Below are positions 35,487-48,570 of a DNA stretch of 64,000 nt, piece by piece (position 1 is the stretch's first letter; each line of letters opens with the position of its first letter). The notes under the pieces are model-generated. The model was not told the origin of the DNA, made no database searches, and saw nothing but the letters and a program-made list of their open reading frames with translations. Both the position numbers and the translations under genes were made by a program. The stretch lies in contig JAHQIY010000005.1 of NCBI GenBank assembly GCA_019054805.1, forward strand, positions 2,959,501-3,023,500, given 5' to 3'. Source of the DNA: Brachionus manjavacas. Its lineage: Eukaryota > Rotifera > Eurotatoria > Ploima > Brachionidae.

Positions 35487-37822
35487 TTGATCTTTTTTTT
35501 AGATAAAATTAAAATTTAATATTTAATTTAAAAAGATTTATTTTTTACTTACTTTTACTCATTTTGTTTTTAATTTAAAATCAAATCAAAAATTTATTGC
35601 CAGAAATTTATTAATTATAAATAAAAATATTTCGAATTTTTTTATGGTATTTAAATCAAATTAATATCATTTTAAACTAAATTAAAAGTTTATAAAAATT
35701 GTTGAGTTGATCAAAGTTAATTTGAACATAAAAAATCTGATGCAATATTAAAAAATTGGCAGTTTAGGTTAACTTAAAGCAACGCTTGAAAGATTAAGCC
35801 CGCTTAATTCTTTATCATTTCAGCCATCTCTTTTAAATCTTAAGTTTTAATATTTTTTTTTAAATTAATGTCTAATACAATAAAACAATTTTTTTTTAAA
35901 ATTTATTTAAGATTTTTAGAATTAAAATTTTTTTAAAAAGATTTAAATTAAAATTGACTATAATTAAACATTTTAAATAAAAATTTAAACTGACTTATAT
36001 TAGAAATTTTTATTTAATAGGATAGATGAGATTAACTCTGATGATAAATTTTAAAACAATAATAATAACAGTAAAAGGTAAAGATCTTGTAAACCATGTT
36101 TTTTTTATCACTTAACTAATATAAATTTTTTTTTGTATTCAATATAAAAAAGATTGTTGATCGAAATGCTTTTGAAATGATTTGACATTTAAGTCATCTA
36201 AGAAACTTTTCAGACTAATTTCTTCTACCACATTTGATTAAAAGTATAAAATAATTCTTGCATCATAAGTTATTCTTATATTTTGAAAGATATCTTAAAA
36301 ATAAATTTAAATTATAAAAAATTCATAAAATAATCATTAAATCTAACTATTCTGCATTTCCGATAATTCTTTTAAAATTTAAAGATTTTCAAAATTTAAA
36401 TAATTTCAATATTTAAATTTAAATTTATTCCTTTTCATATCTTAATAACAAAAAAATTAATTTTATTTTGAATTTTACCATTATTCAAGTTTTGGATCTT
36501 TTGTAAGAAAAAAAAGAAAAATTTTATCTTTATAAAATTTAATGTTAAAATTACCTGTGTAAAAACCTTGTAAAAATTAAATTTTAAAAAATTAATTAAA
36601 TGAAGTGAAAAAACAAATATTACTATTCTGCATTAGGGTTTTTTCTTTTATAATTTAGAAATTTCAAAAGTTGAAATAAATAAACAAAAATTAATGTTTA
36701 TCCTTACTTTTTCTTAATTTATTATTTTCTTAAAAATTAAATATTTTTATTAATTTTGTTTTCTCTTTGGTTTAAATTTTACTTTTATTCATTTTTGATT
36801 AATTATATTATTTTTTAGCTCCTTTTAAAATTTGTTTTTTGCTTAAATATTTTATTCCTCTTCTAATTTTATGTTGTAAAAACTTAAATTTTTCTAGTAA
36901 AATTGTAAAACTTTATTAACATATAAAAGTTTCAATTAAATTGGTTTAAAGATTTTTATCTAAAAGTCATAAAAATCTTTTTGAATTGAATTGAAAATAT
37001 TTTTAAATCAATTTGAATTGAAAATATTTTTTTTATAAATTAATTTTAAAATTGTTTCCTATTCAAAAATACAATTTTGTAATTTTTTTTTATTAAATAA
37101 AATTCACTAAAAATAAAAAAATTAAATTTTTGAAAAATAATTAATTTTGAGTTACAATCAAAAATAGAATTAAAGATAAATTTTTTTTCAATTATGATTG
37201 CAACATATATCAAATAACTTCAAAAAAACTAAATTTTTAATTAAAACAAAAGTTTGTAAGAAAATCTTTGAGAAGATGACAAATATGTTTTGATTATTTT
37301 ATTGTTTTAATAGATCAAAAATCAAAAACACCAGAAAGAGTCAATAGAGTCATAAAAAAATTTAAATCAAGAGTCACGAAAATTAATCAGAAATTTAGTA
37401 TACAAAGAAGAGTGTATAAAAATATCATAATCACGGAAGCCAAAAAACTGCCTAATAAAAATAATGCTGAAAAGAGAAAATTGGACTGATTACAAGAGAA
37501 AACTTTTTAGAAAGTACCAAAATATTAGGTAAATAAATAGACAAAAAAGAAGATCTTAATCAAATTTCGTCTTGCAGAACCAAACAAATAGTCTAATTAA
37601 GTCTCAAAGCAAAGGACTTTGACATAAACAATATTTAATAAAAATTTTCAAATTAATAATATTTTGGTGAATATTTTGGAAGCGAATTTTTCTGCAGAGG
37701 CAAACTATTGTTACCATGGGAACACTAAATTATATTTTTTAGACTATTTTAATATTCAAAAATAAGCTTAAAATTAACAAACGTTAGAATTATTTGTTTA
37801 TCATATCTATCAAAGTTTCAAA
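35487..37822. other. Spacer upstream of DRC7
   Basis: About 2.3 kb of A+T-rich DNA without a recognised gene. The DRC7 promoter should lie near its right end. Confidence 0.45.
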
Positions 37823-40765
37823 ATGTCAAACGATGACCCAATTGAAGTAAAAATTTATCTAAAAATTTAAAATGCTTCAGCAATTCCAATTTTTTAGAAT
37901 GATACTGAATTAGATTTAGACATAGATCAAACTATAGAACAAATTGAATCAAAAGAAGTTCAAGATCTTAAGGATGAATTGAATGAAGTCATAAAACCCA
38001 TGGATGCTCCGCCAATGTTCCCGCCTCATCCGGTTAAATGCCTGAATCCGCATGACTATCCGGAAAGCTATAATTCTAATTCAAAAAAGGAAGAGCTTAT
38101 TCTACAATATGTCGAAAACTTTAAGACTCAATTCCAGTATATTTATCCCGACAGAAAAACCCTATTTATGGCTCCTTATAATGAATGTGGAATTGAAAAA
38201 TTTGTGTGCACTACAATCAGACCAACTGTTCTCAAATTTTCCAAATTGTACGATTGGAAAGAATGTGCCCAATTCGTAGCTGACTATCTTCAATTCAGAC
38301 TTCTTAAAGAACCTACCGAGCTTCCTCAAATTTTGTACTCACCAACTCATACATTGAAAATTCAAGAAGGAAACTGTTTTGATTATTCGGTTTTACTGGC
38401 CTCGTTGCTAATTGGCGCTGGTTACGACGCCTACATTGTCTCAGGCTATGCAACCAGAGAAGTTTGCAACATGGATCAATCAAGGATTATTTGTCCACTT
38501 TTGATAAAATCTATGGAAAAAAAAACTGAAATTAAAAGAAAAGAAATGGGAAAGTACACGGTAAAGCCTCCCAAGGACATGAACTCAAAGTATCAAGCTT
38601 CGCAAGAATCAAAGGCTAAAAAAAAGCTTGAAGAAGAGGCGTTGAAAAGAAAGCTTGAATATGAAAGGTATTTGGCAGAGTTGGAAAGGCCAGCTGCTGA
38701 TCCATTATATGGTCTTCGAGTTCATGCTTGGGTAATGGTGCTAAGCGGAAAACGAGAAGTAGCCGAAACTTTTTTTATTGAAACATTGACAGGAAATGCT
38801 GTTTCAACTAAAGACGATGAATACTTGGGAATAGAAAGCGTTTGGAACCACAAAAATTATTGGGTTAATATGCAATCTTGCATTGATGGAACAGCTGTAA
38901 GCGATAATAAAAAAAAATAATATTTATCAGAATATTAAATTGAAATTAAAAAAAGGGACTTGTTTTTGATTTAGGAGATTCCTCTAAATGGGAATATATG
39001 CTGCCTTCAAATGACAAACCGATTCTCTTAGTACCACCAACCGAAGGAATGGAAGAAGAAGAAGAATCGAAGGATGTCGAAAAACATTTAGACTTACCTC
39101 CATCATGGGTAAATCAAATAGACATTACTCTTAAAGGTTGATTTATTTACCATTTAAAATACTTATGTTTTTTTAATTTTCCACTCTTTTTAAAGATTTC
39201 GAAAGACGCTGTCCAGAAGGAAAAAAAGTTGTGTTCTACAAAAAATGTAAAGTTGAAAAATTTGCTCCCTATCTACTTAAAGACAACATGGTTCTTAAGA
39301 TAACAGAATACTTGGATTCAGAAAGTAAAATTGAATTTTATTTTTCAGCTAATAAATTGTGTTAATTGATTTTTTTTTTAATTTAGTGAAAGATTTAAAA
39401 CAAATAATCGAAGAATTTGTTCATCGAGCAGACAAAATAAACAAGAGAGTGATAAATTTCCAAACTGGTTGGGTATTGGAAACATTTGATCGTGGCCGAT
39501 CGAAATTTTTGAAAGAACACCGATTTCAGCAAAGCAAAGCTGGTCCAGAAAACGAGCGTATCATGCACTTTTACCATGATGCTCGGGTAGATGGTCTAAA
39601 ATGTAGAGAGGAAACACCGACTGAAATGTGCGAACATTTCGAAAACAGACCAGACTTTTTGTATTACCGTAAAGTCGTTTTTGATAAAAGGCAAAAAAAA
39701 TTTGGCCCTCAGGATGGAGACAATTACAGGCCAATTTTAGTAAAAAAAAATTTTTTTTTGACAATTTATTTTAGGATTAAAATGATTTTATTTAAGAAAA
39801 TAATTGAAAGATACAATCGTAATTACAAAAGAAAAGCAAATGATGATATGCATGAGCTTATTTATAACATTGAAGCTGAAAAGTTTCAAATAACCTATCA
39901 CCGCGAGTCGACTAAAATAGCTCCTTCAACTAGAGAATTCCTTAAACCGCCAAATTGGAATGATAAGAGTACTACATGGAATTGGAATCTTGATTTGCAC
40001 CAAACTTATCAAGCTAGCAATGAGTACCAGCAAAAAAAGAATGTTGAATTGTACCAATTTTTATCTTGGCTGATTAATGAAGAAGAAATGGTGAAAAGCA
40101 TGGTGCGAAAATCAGAAGAAGAAGTTAAATCTATTCTAAACGATCGTACTCATGAAGAAACTGTGACAGAAAAGACCGTCTCAATATACGACACGGATCG
40201 CAATGAAAAAGCTAAACAGTATAAATTAGATATAGTAATTTAATTAATGTTTTTAAAATAAAGTTTATATTTTAAAAAAAAGGAGAAAAAAATTAACGAA
40301 GAAAAACTTCGCAAGCAAACTCATGAAGTTGATTATTTGGCTCCATTCTTGGCCGAGAAAGGCTTAAGTGACAGGCAGTCAATTTCTGCTTCAGCTGCAG
40401 CCGATTTGAAAGAAAGATGTCTGAGTGATTTGAAACAGCGACTGATTGATAAAGCGAATTTGATACAAAAAAGATATGAAGCAGTGAATATTTTATTTTT
40501 TTTTTGCTTTTTTTTTGGTTTCAATGGCAATTTTTTTTCTTAGGAAAGCAACGAAATGCAAAAGAAACAGCAATGGTATCAAGCAAACCAAATAAACATG
40601 AGTCGAGAGGATGAACAAGAATATTTAGAATATTGCTCAGATGCCTTGTTCAGAATACATATTCTGGAATTGCGATTAAACAGGCATAAAGAAAAAGCTC
40701 CAATTAAATATCAAGAAATGGAACAACGTCTTAGAGCTGATCCAAGATTAAGTCAACTAAAATAA
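37823..40765 (+). CDS. DRC7: Dynein regulatory complex subunit 7 (CCDC135)
   Basis: DRC7 is part of the nexin-dynein regulatory complex that links outer doublets and tunes dynein in motile cilia. Eight exons fit: 37823-37846, 37898-38896, 38956-39136, 39196-39324, 39387-39739, 39797-40234, 40283-40483 and 40544-40765, with introns of 48-62 bp. The product is 848 residues, close to the 874 of the human protein. It contains the transglutaminase-like core GNCFDYSVLLASLLIGAGYD (Cys168) with GLRVHAWVMVLSGKRE (His284), then SIYDTDRNEKAKQY, LKQRLIDKANLIQ and a coiled-coil tail ending DPRLSQLK. The intron at 39740-39796 has length 57 and no stop, so it can be misread as coding; homologues lack that insert. 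The intron at 38897-38955 has a purine-rich acceptor and is the least certain. A poly(A) signal overlaps 40798-40803. Confidence 0.95.
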
Positions 40766-40803
40766 ATTATTTTATTTCTTCATTTAATTCAATTTAAAAT
40801 AAA

Positions 40804-41470
40804 TAATTTTCTTAATCAATTGACATTTTTAAAAATATTATTTAAATAATCTCATTCATACATTCTGCATCTAACCCTGTTTTTTGATTTAAAAAAAGAC
40901 CAAAAAAAAGAAAATAAATACCTTCTCAGAGTATGAATTACCAATATTTTGCCAGCTCAACAAAATGTTTACGGTAGTTTTCAATTTGCTGCTTGAAATT
41001 TCTAATAAGTATTTTCCAGTTAAATAAACATTGCTAAATTTTTTAGGCTATAATATAAATAATTTTTCAATAAAAATTTAAGTTTTAAAAATAAAATTAA
41101 AAAACAATGAACTGTTCTAAAATTACTGACACTAATTAAGGAACATCATACAGTGTTTCTAAAAAAAGTCCAGGAATGGTAAAATTACATTATACCATTC
41201 AGTAAAATTTAGAAAAATCCAAGGTTTTTTTTTATACTAACCTAATTTTTTTTTAATTTTAAAAGGAATAAAAAAAAAACAAACAAATTCAAAATTTTCT
41301 TCAAATTAACCCTAAAAATTAATTTATTTCTTTTTCTAAAATTTGAAAATTAAAATATTAGAAAATAATATAATTCTCTAAATCTTAATTATCAGTTGAA
41401 AAATAGATTAACCACAAAATATTGATGAGACTAACGGGTGCCCATTAAAACTTGTCCGAAACTTCAATTG
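40804..41470. other. Spacer after DRC7
   Basis: A+T-rich DNA; no feature recognised. Confidence 0.4.
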
Positions 41471-42010
41471 ATAATAATAATAATAATAATAATAATAATA
41501 TAAGTTACAACAAGCTAGCAAGCTAGACTTGCGAAGATGAGAAACAGTAGGATCCCATCTATGGTAACTGTGGTTTGTACACTGTGTTTAGAGCACAGTC
41601 ACTTCCAGCTCTGCCTTCATCACACTGAAGATTGATTATTCCTTAGGTCACCATTCCCTCGTATCGATTCTACCGAGCCTCAGGACTTCATCCATGGTAG
41701 GTTTCTCCTTACGTCTGTACTTATCTAGTCTGTTCTAGAATTGGTTGACGGATATGGATTGTCCAATCTCTTGGGGTAGGGCGTTCCATGGCATAGTCAC
41801 TATGTAAGTGAAAAAGTGGCTGGGACTGGTCGGACAAAGCTGTGCTGGTTGGAGCTTCCTCTTGTTCTACCGTTGACTTTGACAGACGGGGCTATGTGCC
41901 AGTTTACAATGTTGGTGCCTGTGTAACATTTATAGAATTGAATAAGATCACCTCTCGTCCTCCTGTCCTCCAGGGAGGTTAGATTTAGTTTCATCAGTCT
42001 CTCACAGAAA
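41471..42010 (-). mobile_element. LINE 3' end (C-terminal coding remnant, 3' UTR and ATT tail)
   Basis: On the minus strand 41994-41800 encodes MKLNLTSLEDRRTRGDLIQF, the RR-x-RGDLIQ C-terminal signature of jockey/CR1-like LINEs, continuing to HSFVRPVPATFSLT. A shifted frame then continues with VTMPWNALPQEIGQSISVNQ and KYRRKEKPTMDE, the normal end of such proteins. The element finishes in an (ATT)n tail at 41471-41503. The copy is 5'-truncated with frameshifts. The short copy at 20735-20836 is the same family. Confidence 0.9.
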
Positions 42011-42961
42011 AAAAATTATGATCAGATTGACATAAAATTATGAAAATTTACAGTTGAATACAGAATTTTGTCTATTTTCCGAAAACAATAATAGTTTTTT
42101 AAATTTTTTAGTTTTTCGCATGCTCAATGCTCAGGTGTGACAAATACCCCGACCCAAAATTGTCCTAGGTGTTCAAGAAAATTTGAATACCAGTATAATA
42201 TATCAATTTGTAGATCAATTTTTCCTGATTAAAATTTGGACACCCGTTAAAAGAATCTAAACTCTAAAATAATAAAAAAAATGGCGTTTACAGGCAGAAA
42301 AAGTCCCAAAAAAAAAATAATTTAATATCGCCAATTTTTATGAAATATTTAAATTTCTTTTGAAATTTTTTCTTAGTCTTAATCTTAACTTGAACCTATG
42401 ATCTGTCTTAAGCTTTCTATTAAAGATCCTATTTAATTAATCAAGGAATATTTTTTATCGAATTTCCACACCAAACCAAATCTAAAGATTCTTTTATCTT
42501 AAGAAAAAATTATTGGTAGTTAAAGTTATTTGACTCAATTTCATTACAAAATTACTATAATTTTAATTAAAAAATAATAAAATGAAAAATTAGTTCTTAT
42601 TGAAAATCATTTTTTAAGAAAAATAAATGAAAATCTTAATATATGACATATCAATTCATTTTAAGATCTTGAACGATCATTTTTAAGATATAGATAAATT
42701 TAATTTAACTTAGAAGCATAATTAAATCTAAAGGGTATACTTTGGTTCAAATAAACCTTAAATTTTGAACAAAATTTAATTTAATATTGCACTCAAATTC
42801 TTCCAAATAAGTTTAATAGCGTATTTAATTTTTGTATATAAAGCTTTATTGAAAAAAAATTACATAAAATAGAATTTTCTTTAAAAATAATGCACTAAAT
42901 GCTATTTTTGACTTTTTTCAGATCATTTTGGATTTTCTAGATTTCGAATTTATCAATAAAC
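42011..42961. other. Spacer upstream of NDUFS8
   Basis: No gene recognised. The stretch 42116-42175 (GCTCAGGTGTGACAAATACC) is richer in G+C and unidentified. Confidence 0.4.
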
Positions 42962-43867
42962 ATGAATTTAAATAAATTGATGTTCATAAAAAAATCAGGT
43001 AAATGTGAATCAAACAAGTTTAATTTCCGAAACTCGACTAAAGTTTTGTTTAACAAGCTCCAATTACTCGATCTATTCTTTACTCAAATAGCATTTCGAC
43101 AAGTGCATTACGTCGTGATTACAGTAAAACAATTTTTTTTCAAAAAAAATATTTTAAATAAAAAAAAACACTTTTAAATTAGAATATGTTGGAATTTCAG
43201 AAGAAGATTTATATTCTAGTCTTACAAGCAAATCGGTGAATAAAATTTTGATGGGTGAATTATTTAAAGGTAAATAAACAATTTTCTTGGTTTATTTTCT
43301 TATTATTTATATTTTCTTTTTATAGGAATGTTGACCACACTCGGAAAATTTTTCACCGAACCGGTCACTATCAATTATCCGTTTGAAAAAGGACCATTAA
43401 GTCCCAGATTTAGAGGAGAACATGCATTAAGACGTTATCCAAATGGAGAAGAACGCTGTATCGCTTGTAAATTGTGTGAGGCTGTGTGTCCAGCCCAGGT
43501 TGGAGCAAGATTTTTGTTTTTAATTTTTATTAATCTTGAAATAATAAAGGCAATAACAATTGAAGCCGAAGAGAGAGCTGATGGTAGTCGAAGAACCACT
43601 AGATACGATATTGATATGACAAAATGTATCTATTGTGGCTTTTGCCAAGAAGCCTGTCCAGTTGATGCCATTGTTGAAGTAAATAAAGAAACAGTTTAGC
43701 TTTTGTGGATAAAAGAATAAGATAAAATTTTCTAGGGCCCAAACTTTGAGTATTCAACAGAGACTCATGAAGAGCTCATTTACAACAAAGAAAAACTACT
43801 TTCAAATGGAGATAGATGGGAGCCAGCAATTGCTGCCAATCTAAAAGCTGATTACAAATATAGATAA
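42962..43867 (+). CDS. NDUFS8: NADH dehydrogenase [ubiquinone] iron-sulfur protein 8 (complex I TYKY subunit)
   Basis: NDUFS8 carries clusters N6a and N6b in the matrix arm of mitochondrial complex I and passes electrons toward quinone. Six exons fit: 42962-42998, 43058-43123, 43183-43269, 43326-43498, 43550-43678 and 43736-43867, with introns of 51-59 bp. The product is 207 residues (human 210). The start is a mitochondrial presequence rich in K, R and S, followed by RRDYKYV, the TYKY-type segment. Two 4Fe-4S motifs are intact: [12 protein letters not shown] (C108, 111, 114, 118) and [12 protein letters not shown] (C147, 150, 153, 157). The intron at 43499-43549 is 51 bp without a stop and can be misread as coding. 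Poly(A) signal near 43930-43935. Confidence 0.95.
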
Positions 43868-43935
43868 ATGAAATCCTTTAAGAATTTTATTGGCTTGGTT
43901 AAATTTAAATTAAAAAACTAATGTTTAAAAATAAA

Positions 43936-44454
43936 ACATTTTAGATCACTTTGGTCATAAATTTTTTTGAAATTATTTTATTAAGTAATGATGACTTAAT
44001 AATGAATCGTATTATCAACATTAAATTAATTTTTTTTTTTTTTAAATAATAGTAAAAAAAGCTGAAATAATTCAAATTTAAAATGCGAAGAGTTAATAAT
44101 GCATTTATGTGAATTTTTCGCACTAAAAAAAGAAATGAGCGAAACAATTTTTTTTTATATTAAATCTTATTTTCAAAACATTGCAGAGTTATAAATTTTA
44201 TTTATAACTAGCCTAATCTTGGTCTCTTCTCAATTGGGTAAAACTAGAATCTTGAAGATTTTATTTTTATAACATAAATTTGGTTTTTTCGAGCGGGTTT
44301 CTGACTTTTGAATTGGATACGCTTTTCCTTGACAGTAATGATTAAGTAATTTAAAATTTTTTATTATTAAATAATAAAATACCATCGAAAAGTTAAAAGG
44401 AAGGAACCTTATGTTTAATGGAGAATGGACCCCCTATTAAAAACTTGATTAAAA
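43936..44454. other. Spacer between NDUFS8 and the Helitron
   Basis: A+T-rich DNA. The 3' terminus of the Helitron (CTRR plus hairpin) should lie near the right end, but could not be placed. Confidence 0.35.
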
Positions 44455-44530
44455 AAAATTTTGGCTTATAATAACTTTTATTAAATAAATAAATAACAAA
44501 TAAAAAATAATTAAAATAAATGAACAAATT

Positions 44531-45653
44531 TTACAAAACTTTACAATTGTAATTTAGAATATCACGAAAAACAAAGTTCTTTGTATAGACGCCTTGCTCC
44601 TCATTTTGATATCTTAGTCGATCCTGACGATTAGAGGCATAAAGATGAGTGTCGACCAGTATACATAAAGAATTGTTGCGAACTCTCGATGTTGCAACAT
44701 ACAATTGTCCATGCGAAAACACTGGCTTTCTAAGCAATAGTCCGACTTTGTTGAACGTTGTCCTTGTGATTTGTTTATTGTCATCGCAAATGACAAACGA
44801 AATGGAAATTGAGTCCGTGTCAACCATTCACCAGCATCATTTTGACTTGAACTAAATTCCGATCGGCCAAAAAAAATTCATTGCCGGCTTGAGGTCCAGA
44901 CAATACAGAACATTTGACACTATTCTGATTGTTCGCATTGGGCTACTCTCATTCGAGTACCATTGCACAAACCATACGCCACAGACCAATTTTTTGCAGC
45001 ATCACCACAGCTTTGATGTTCAGGCTATGAGGTGGAAATCCATTTGGAGTATTCCTCAAAGCCTCTACGATTGGATAATCATTTGTATCAGGCACTATGC
45101 CAGTCTGATGATCAAGTATACTGGTTGATGACAAGCGTTCGTGATTGTCCCCTTGCAACCGTTGCAGAATCAATTCATTTATTTCCAGTGAATCGCAGTT
45201 GGTTGGACACAAGATTGCATTGTTCAGTCTATCTTGTTCCTGCAAGTCAAGAGGACCAAAACCAAATACCTGATTGACAATGTTGTTTTGGCAAACAACT
45301 CGGTCAGGAAGTCGAACCATATATTCACCACCATATGACTTCTACCATCGTCAATCTCTATTAACCAATTCTTAAACCCATGTTCATCGGGGTTAGCTCG
45401 AACATTTTCGGTAAATTCCAGTAGAACGATTCCGGTCATAATACGACTTTTTAATGCACATTAATATGCCGGCTTTAATATTTTCATTGTCCGACACTGG
45501 ACAGCAATGACGAAAGTCCCCAGTCAACAACATGACTTCGCCACCAAAAGGAACATTTGGCTTTTGTATTATGTCCCTTAGCAAGCGATCAACACATTCT
45601 AACATTGCTCTTGAGACCATAAACAGCATGGAATAAAAGTAAAAATTTCTCAA
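44531..45653 (-). pseudogene. Helitron Pif1-like helicase, C-terminal half
   Basis: From 5' to 3' on the minus strand: SRAMLECVDRLLRDI and FGGEVMLLTGDFRHCCPV (helicase motif around GDFRQ-LPV, with Q and L changed), then ILCPTNCDSLEINELILQRL and NTPNGFPPHSLNIK, then FRLSFAMTINKSQGQ and VGLLLRKPVFSHGQLYVATS, closing with RVRNNSLCILVDTH. These are motifs III to VI of the Helitron helicase, spread over at least four frames. The Walker A GxGGTGKT and the DEAPM Walker B are absent upstream of SRAMLE. Confidence 0.85.
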
Positions 45654-45659
45654 AATCTA

Positions 45660-47800
45660 ATATTCAGTGCTCTTCGCTGCCTCAGTATGCTGTCTACGGA
45701 AAGTTCATCCATGTTAGGAGGCATGTCTCGATCTCGCCATTGTAATCCGCGCTCATCAGGTATCGGCACATTACAGAAATCCTTACCTTAGATTATAGTG
45801 GGTTATACCCGTCGTTTCCACCACATATCTTAAATGCTACAATATTTGAATAAATCGATAAATCTAAAATTATTATCTATTTTAAAAACAACTTACACCA
45901 AGCGCCTTGTAATAATTACCATCGTTAACTTCATGACGATAGTCTTCACTCGTTGGCTCACGAAATGCTTCCCAAAACTCCAAAGCATTCGGGTCGGTTG
46001 GGTTGAGTCAAAGAATCAAAGAAAGTCGGATTACGAACATGCAACAACAATAGTTTTAAATGAAATAGATCACGATTAGTTGGATGAATAAATAGAATCC
46101 GATCAATAACCCGGTTACCTTCTTCCACCCGAACACGTTCAGCCCATCGATCGGTTCTCTTGTTAAAACAATAGTGATGAACGATGTCGATACAAAAGTT
46201 CGTAAGCTCGATTATCACGAATATTTAATTAGAAAAAATCGGTCAGCATAGTACAGTTTGCTGTTAGGTTACGGTTCGGTTTTCTCTGTTGAATACAATA
46301 TTCTTCCGATTGTCCAAATGAAGAATCAAGTGAATAAAAGTGTGAGATATATCGTAGCGTTTGAAACGTTTGAAACGTCTACCCTCGTAAAGTCTTATCT
46401 CATCATTTACGACATGAACAATTTAATCATGCGGAATATAGCGTTTGGCATATAATATTTTACATGAAGTCGATTTTTGTAATACTTTTTGAGAGTCACT
46501 CAAGAGTTTGCAGTCAGCTAGTCTTAATTGCGTTGATCCCTCTCATCGTATCCAGCTTCGCCATATGGAAACAAGAGAGGAAAACACAATGGATCACAAT
46601 TTGGATCTCTCAAATCAATACTTTACATTAAGTTATTGACTCTTTGAGGAACAATTCCAATCACGGGAAGATCAAGGTTTCTTGCTTGAGCATAGGCAAT
46701 AACTCCATCATCAGCTGGGCCATCTTGATCATCAAACACAGCGGCTACCATTAATTGTCCATTTTACATTTTTTGCTGTCTGCCATTGAGATTTATACGG
46801 ACATTTGTATTACTCGGTACAAATCGAGTAATCCACATACGGACATTGAGTGGAACTTGCTGACGCTTTAGAACATCCCGATTGGTAAGAAATAACTTAA
46901 CCAGAGGATTTAAATCAGTAAGCATCTGATGAATCGATTAGACAATTTCTTGCCAGACAACACCGTGATTTCCGTTCCCGTTTTGAACCATAAAATCGAT
47001 TATTGCTCTGTCCGAATTCAACATTAAATACTGAGCAGCCTTTAAATTCAAATTTCCATTAGGGCCGTAAAACATTGGCGGAATCCGGTAATAGACGCTT
47101 CCATGAACCTTATTAGTAAGGTTAGCAATTATTGTGGCGTTCATATCTTCCGGATCAAAACTAGACTAAACGGCAGCCGTTCAAAGAGAGAGTTAAATCG
47201 AGGAATATTTTGCGAAAGGCTATCTCCTATTTGGATTCATTTGATTATTCTTAATTTTCAAAGCTGGATGAATCGTTTCTAAAATTGGTACCACAATTTC
47301 ATTTCTTTGACAACATTTAGAATAAAACCCGGCAGAATTGACCTCCTTGGCCCAATAGAGTGCCGAACTAAACTCACAATAGAGATCCAGTAGTCCTTGG
47401 TCGTCATTTTCAATAACAACTTGCCTAGGAATACTCCAATAATTTGACAATTAAAAGTATCATCATGGGTTTCATTCGCGCTTATAACTCTTATTCCATT
47501 TCTATTTGCTTCAATTCGATTTTGGCTTTAGTCTGGATCTACGTTTTCATGTCTAAAGCGGTCACGCATTACTTTTGTGACCACATTATTTAGGGATTCT
47601 TCAATTAAACTATTGTCAATCTGATCATATCGATCAAAAAAATTTCGTCTAAAACAATTAGATACGGAGAGAGCATCTTAGTTTGAAACGTGTCTGACAC
47701 GATTAATTCTGTCATCCCCGGCTAACGTTAAGGCAGTCCTCCTTCTTCTTCGTTTAGAACCTGAAGGGAGATTTTCCTCTTCTTCTCATATTAGGATTGC
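45660..47800 (-). pseudogene. Helitron protein, N-terminal and linker remnants
   Basis: Pieces in order on the minus strand: KRRRRRTALTLAGDD (about 47765-47720), SSALYWAKEVNSAGFYSKCC (47380-47320), GSVYYRIPPMFYGPNGNLN (47100-47040), PLCFPLLFPYGEAGY (about 46590-46545), HTFIHLILHLDNRKNIVFNR (about 46350-46290), RVIDRILFIHPTNRDLFHLK (46110-46050) and DERGLQWRDRDMPPNMDEL (about 45750-45700). Less than 250 bp separate GEAGY from the next conserved piece, where about 1.5 kb of Rep domain would be expected. Stops and frame changes are frequent. Confidence 0.75.
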
Positions 47801-48570
47801 CAAAAAAAGCTTTGCCTTTATTTATATTTTACCCAGTTTTAACTTCTTCCACATTGCTTAAACCTAAAATTAATTAATTTATTAATTTAATTGTAAATTT
47901 AAGCCATACTGAATTCAAGTTCGGAAATTTGATCAGAAATCAGCTGTTTATTTTTGAATGAAGTCATTTGCTGAACTTGTTCTTAATCAAGTTGAATTGA
48001 CATTGGATGAATTCCTTCCCCAATTACTCCAACTTCATGCAATGAATTTGAGGTTCCAGGACGATCACAGATCATATTAACAGTTAAACTTTCTTGGACC
48101 ACATTGACAACTATTTTAATTTAGGACATCCCAATAAAATTAATAAAAAAATATATTACCATTAAAGCGGGCTTTTAAAGTCCTGTACGAAAGTCTTCGG
48201 TTGGTCCTCTGGAAAAATTGTCTCCCTATTACAGAAATTGACCCACAATTCGTCAAACGTAGACCAAACAACTTGATGATAAAACTATCATCAACTGACG
48301 TAAGCACTGTCTCTAAAAAATTTAAAAGATAAAAGAGTTTTTTAATTTAATAAAATATAATAACTTGGTGGCATCTTTTTGATAATTAAAATTTAATTAT
48401 GATCTAGAATATATATTTAATTAGTAACCCATCACCCTATAGGTAGCGCAAAACGTGCTTTAGCTTTACTTTTGATTTAAATTTTGTGGAAAAAAAATAT
48501 CTTAAAAATTGGTAAACAAAGATTAAACAATATTCATGGCCAATCTTTATTCAGAATATAAAAAATATTT

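Larger units (their letters stand above)
44531..48310 (-). mobile_element. Degenerate Helitron rolling-circle transposon
   Basis: On the minus strand, successive frames follow the order of a Helitron protein: an N-terminal CC-type region (47450-47220), a PLCFPLLFPYGEAGYDE segment (about 46600-46540), a post-Rep region (46218-45958), and pieces of the Pif1-type helicase down to the C-terminus (45653-44531). Stops and frameshifts occur throughout. Two blocks expected in a complete element are missing: the Helitron-like N/Rep HUH nuclease region and the helicase Walker A/B region. The element is therefore an internally deleted, immobile copy. The upstream limit is uncertain; coding-like sequence on the same strand continues to about 48300. 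Helitron ends (5' TC, 3' CTRR) were not located. Confidence 0.85.

Noticed and set aside
42962..43177. 71-codon ORF taken as the NDUFS8 N-terminus
   Set aside because: It reads through two introns; switching to the spliced frame restores the RRDYKYV motif and correct phases.
44649..45277. Several plus-strand ORFs over the Helitron
   Set aside because: They are antisense shadows of minus-strand helicase segments.
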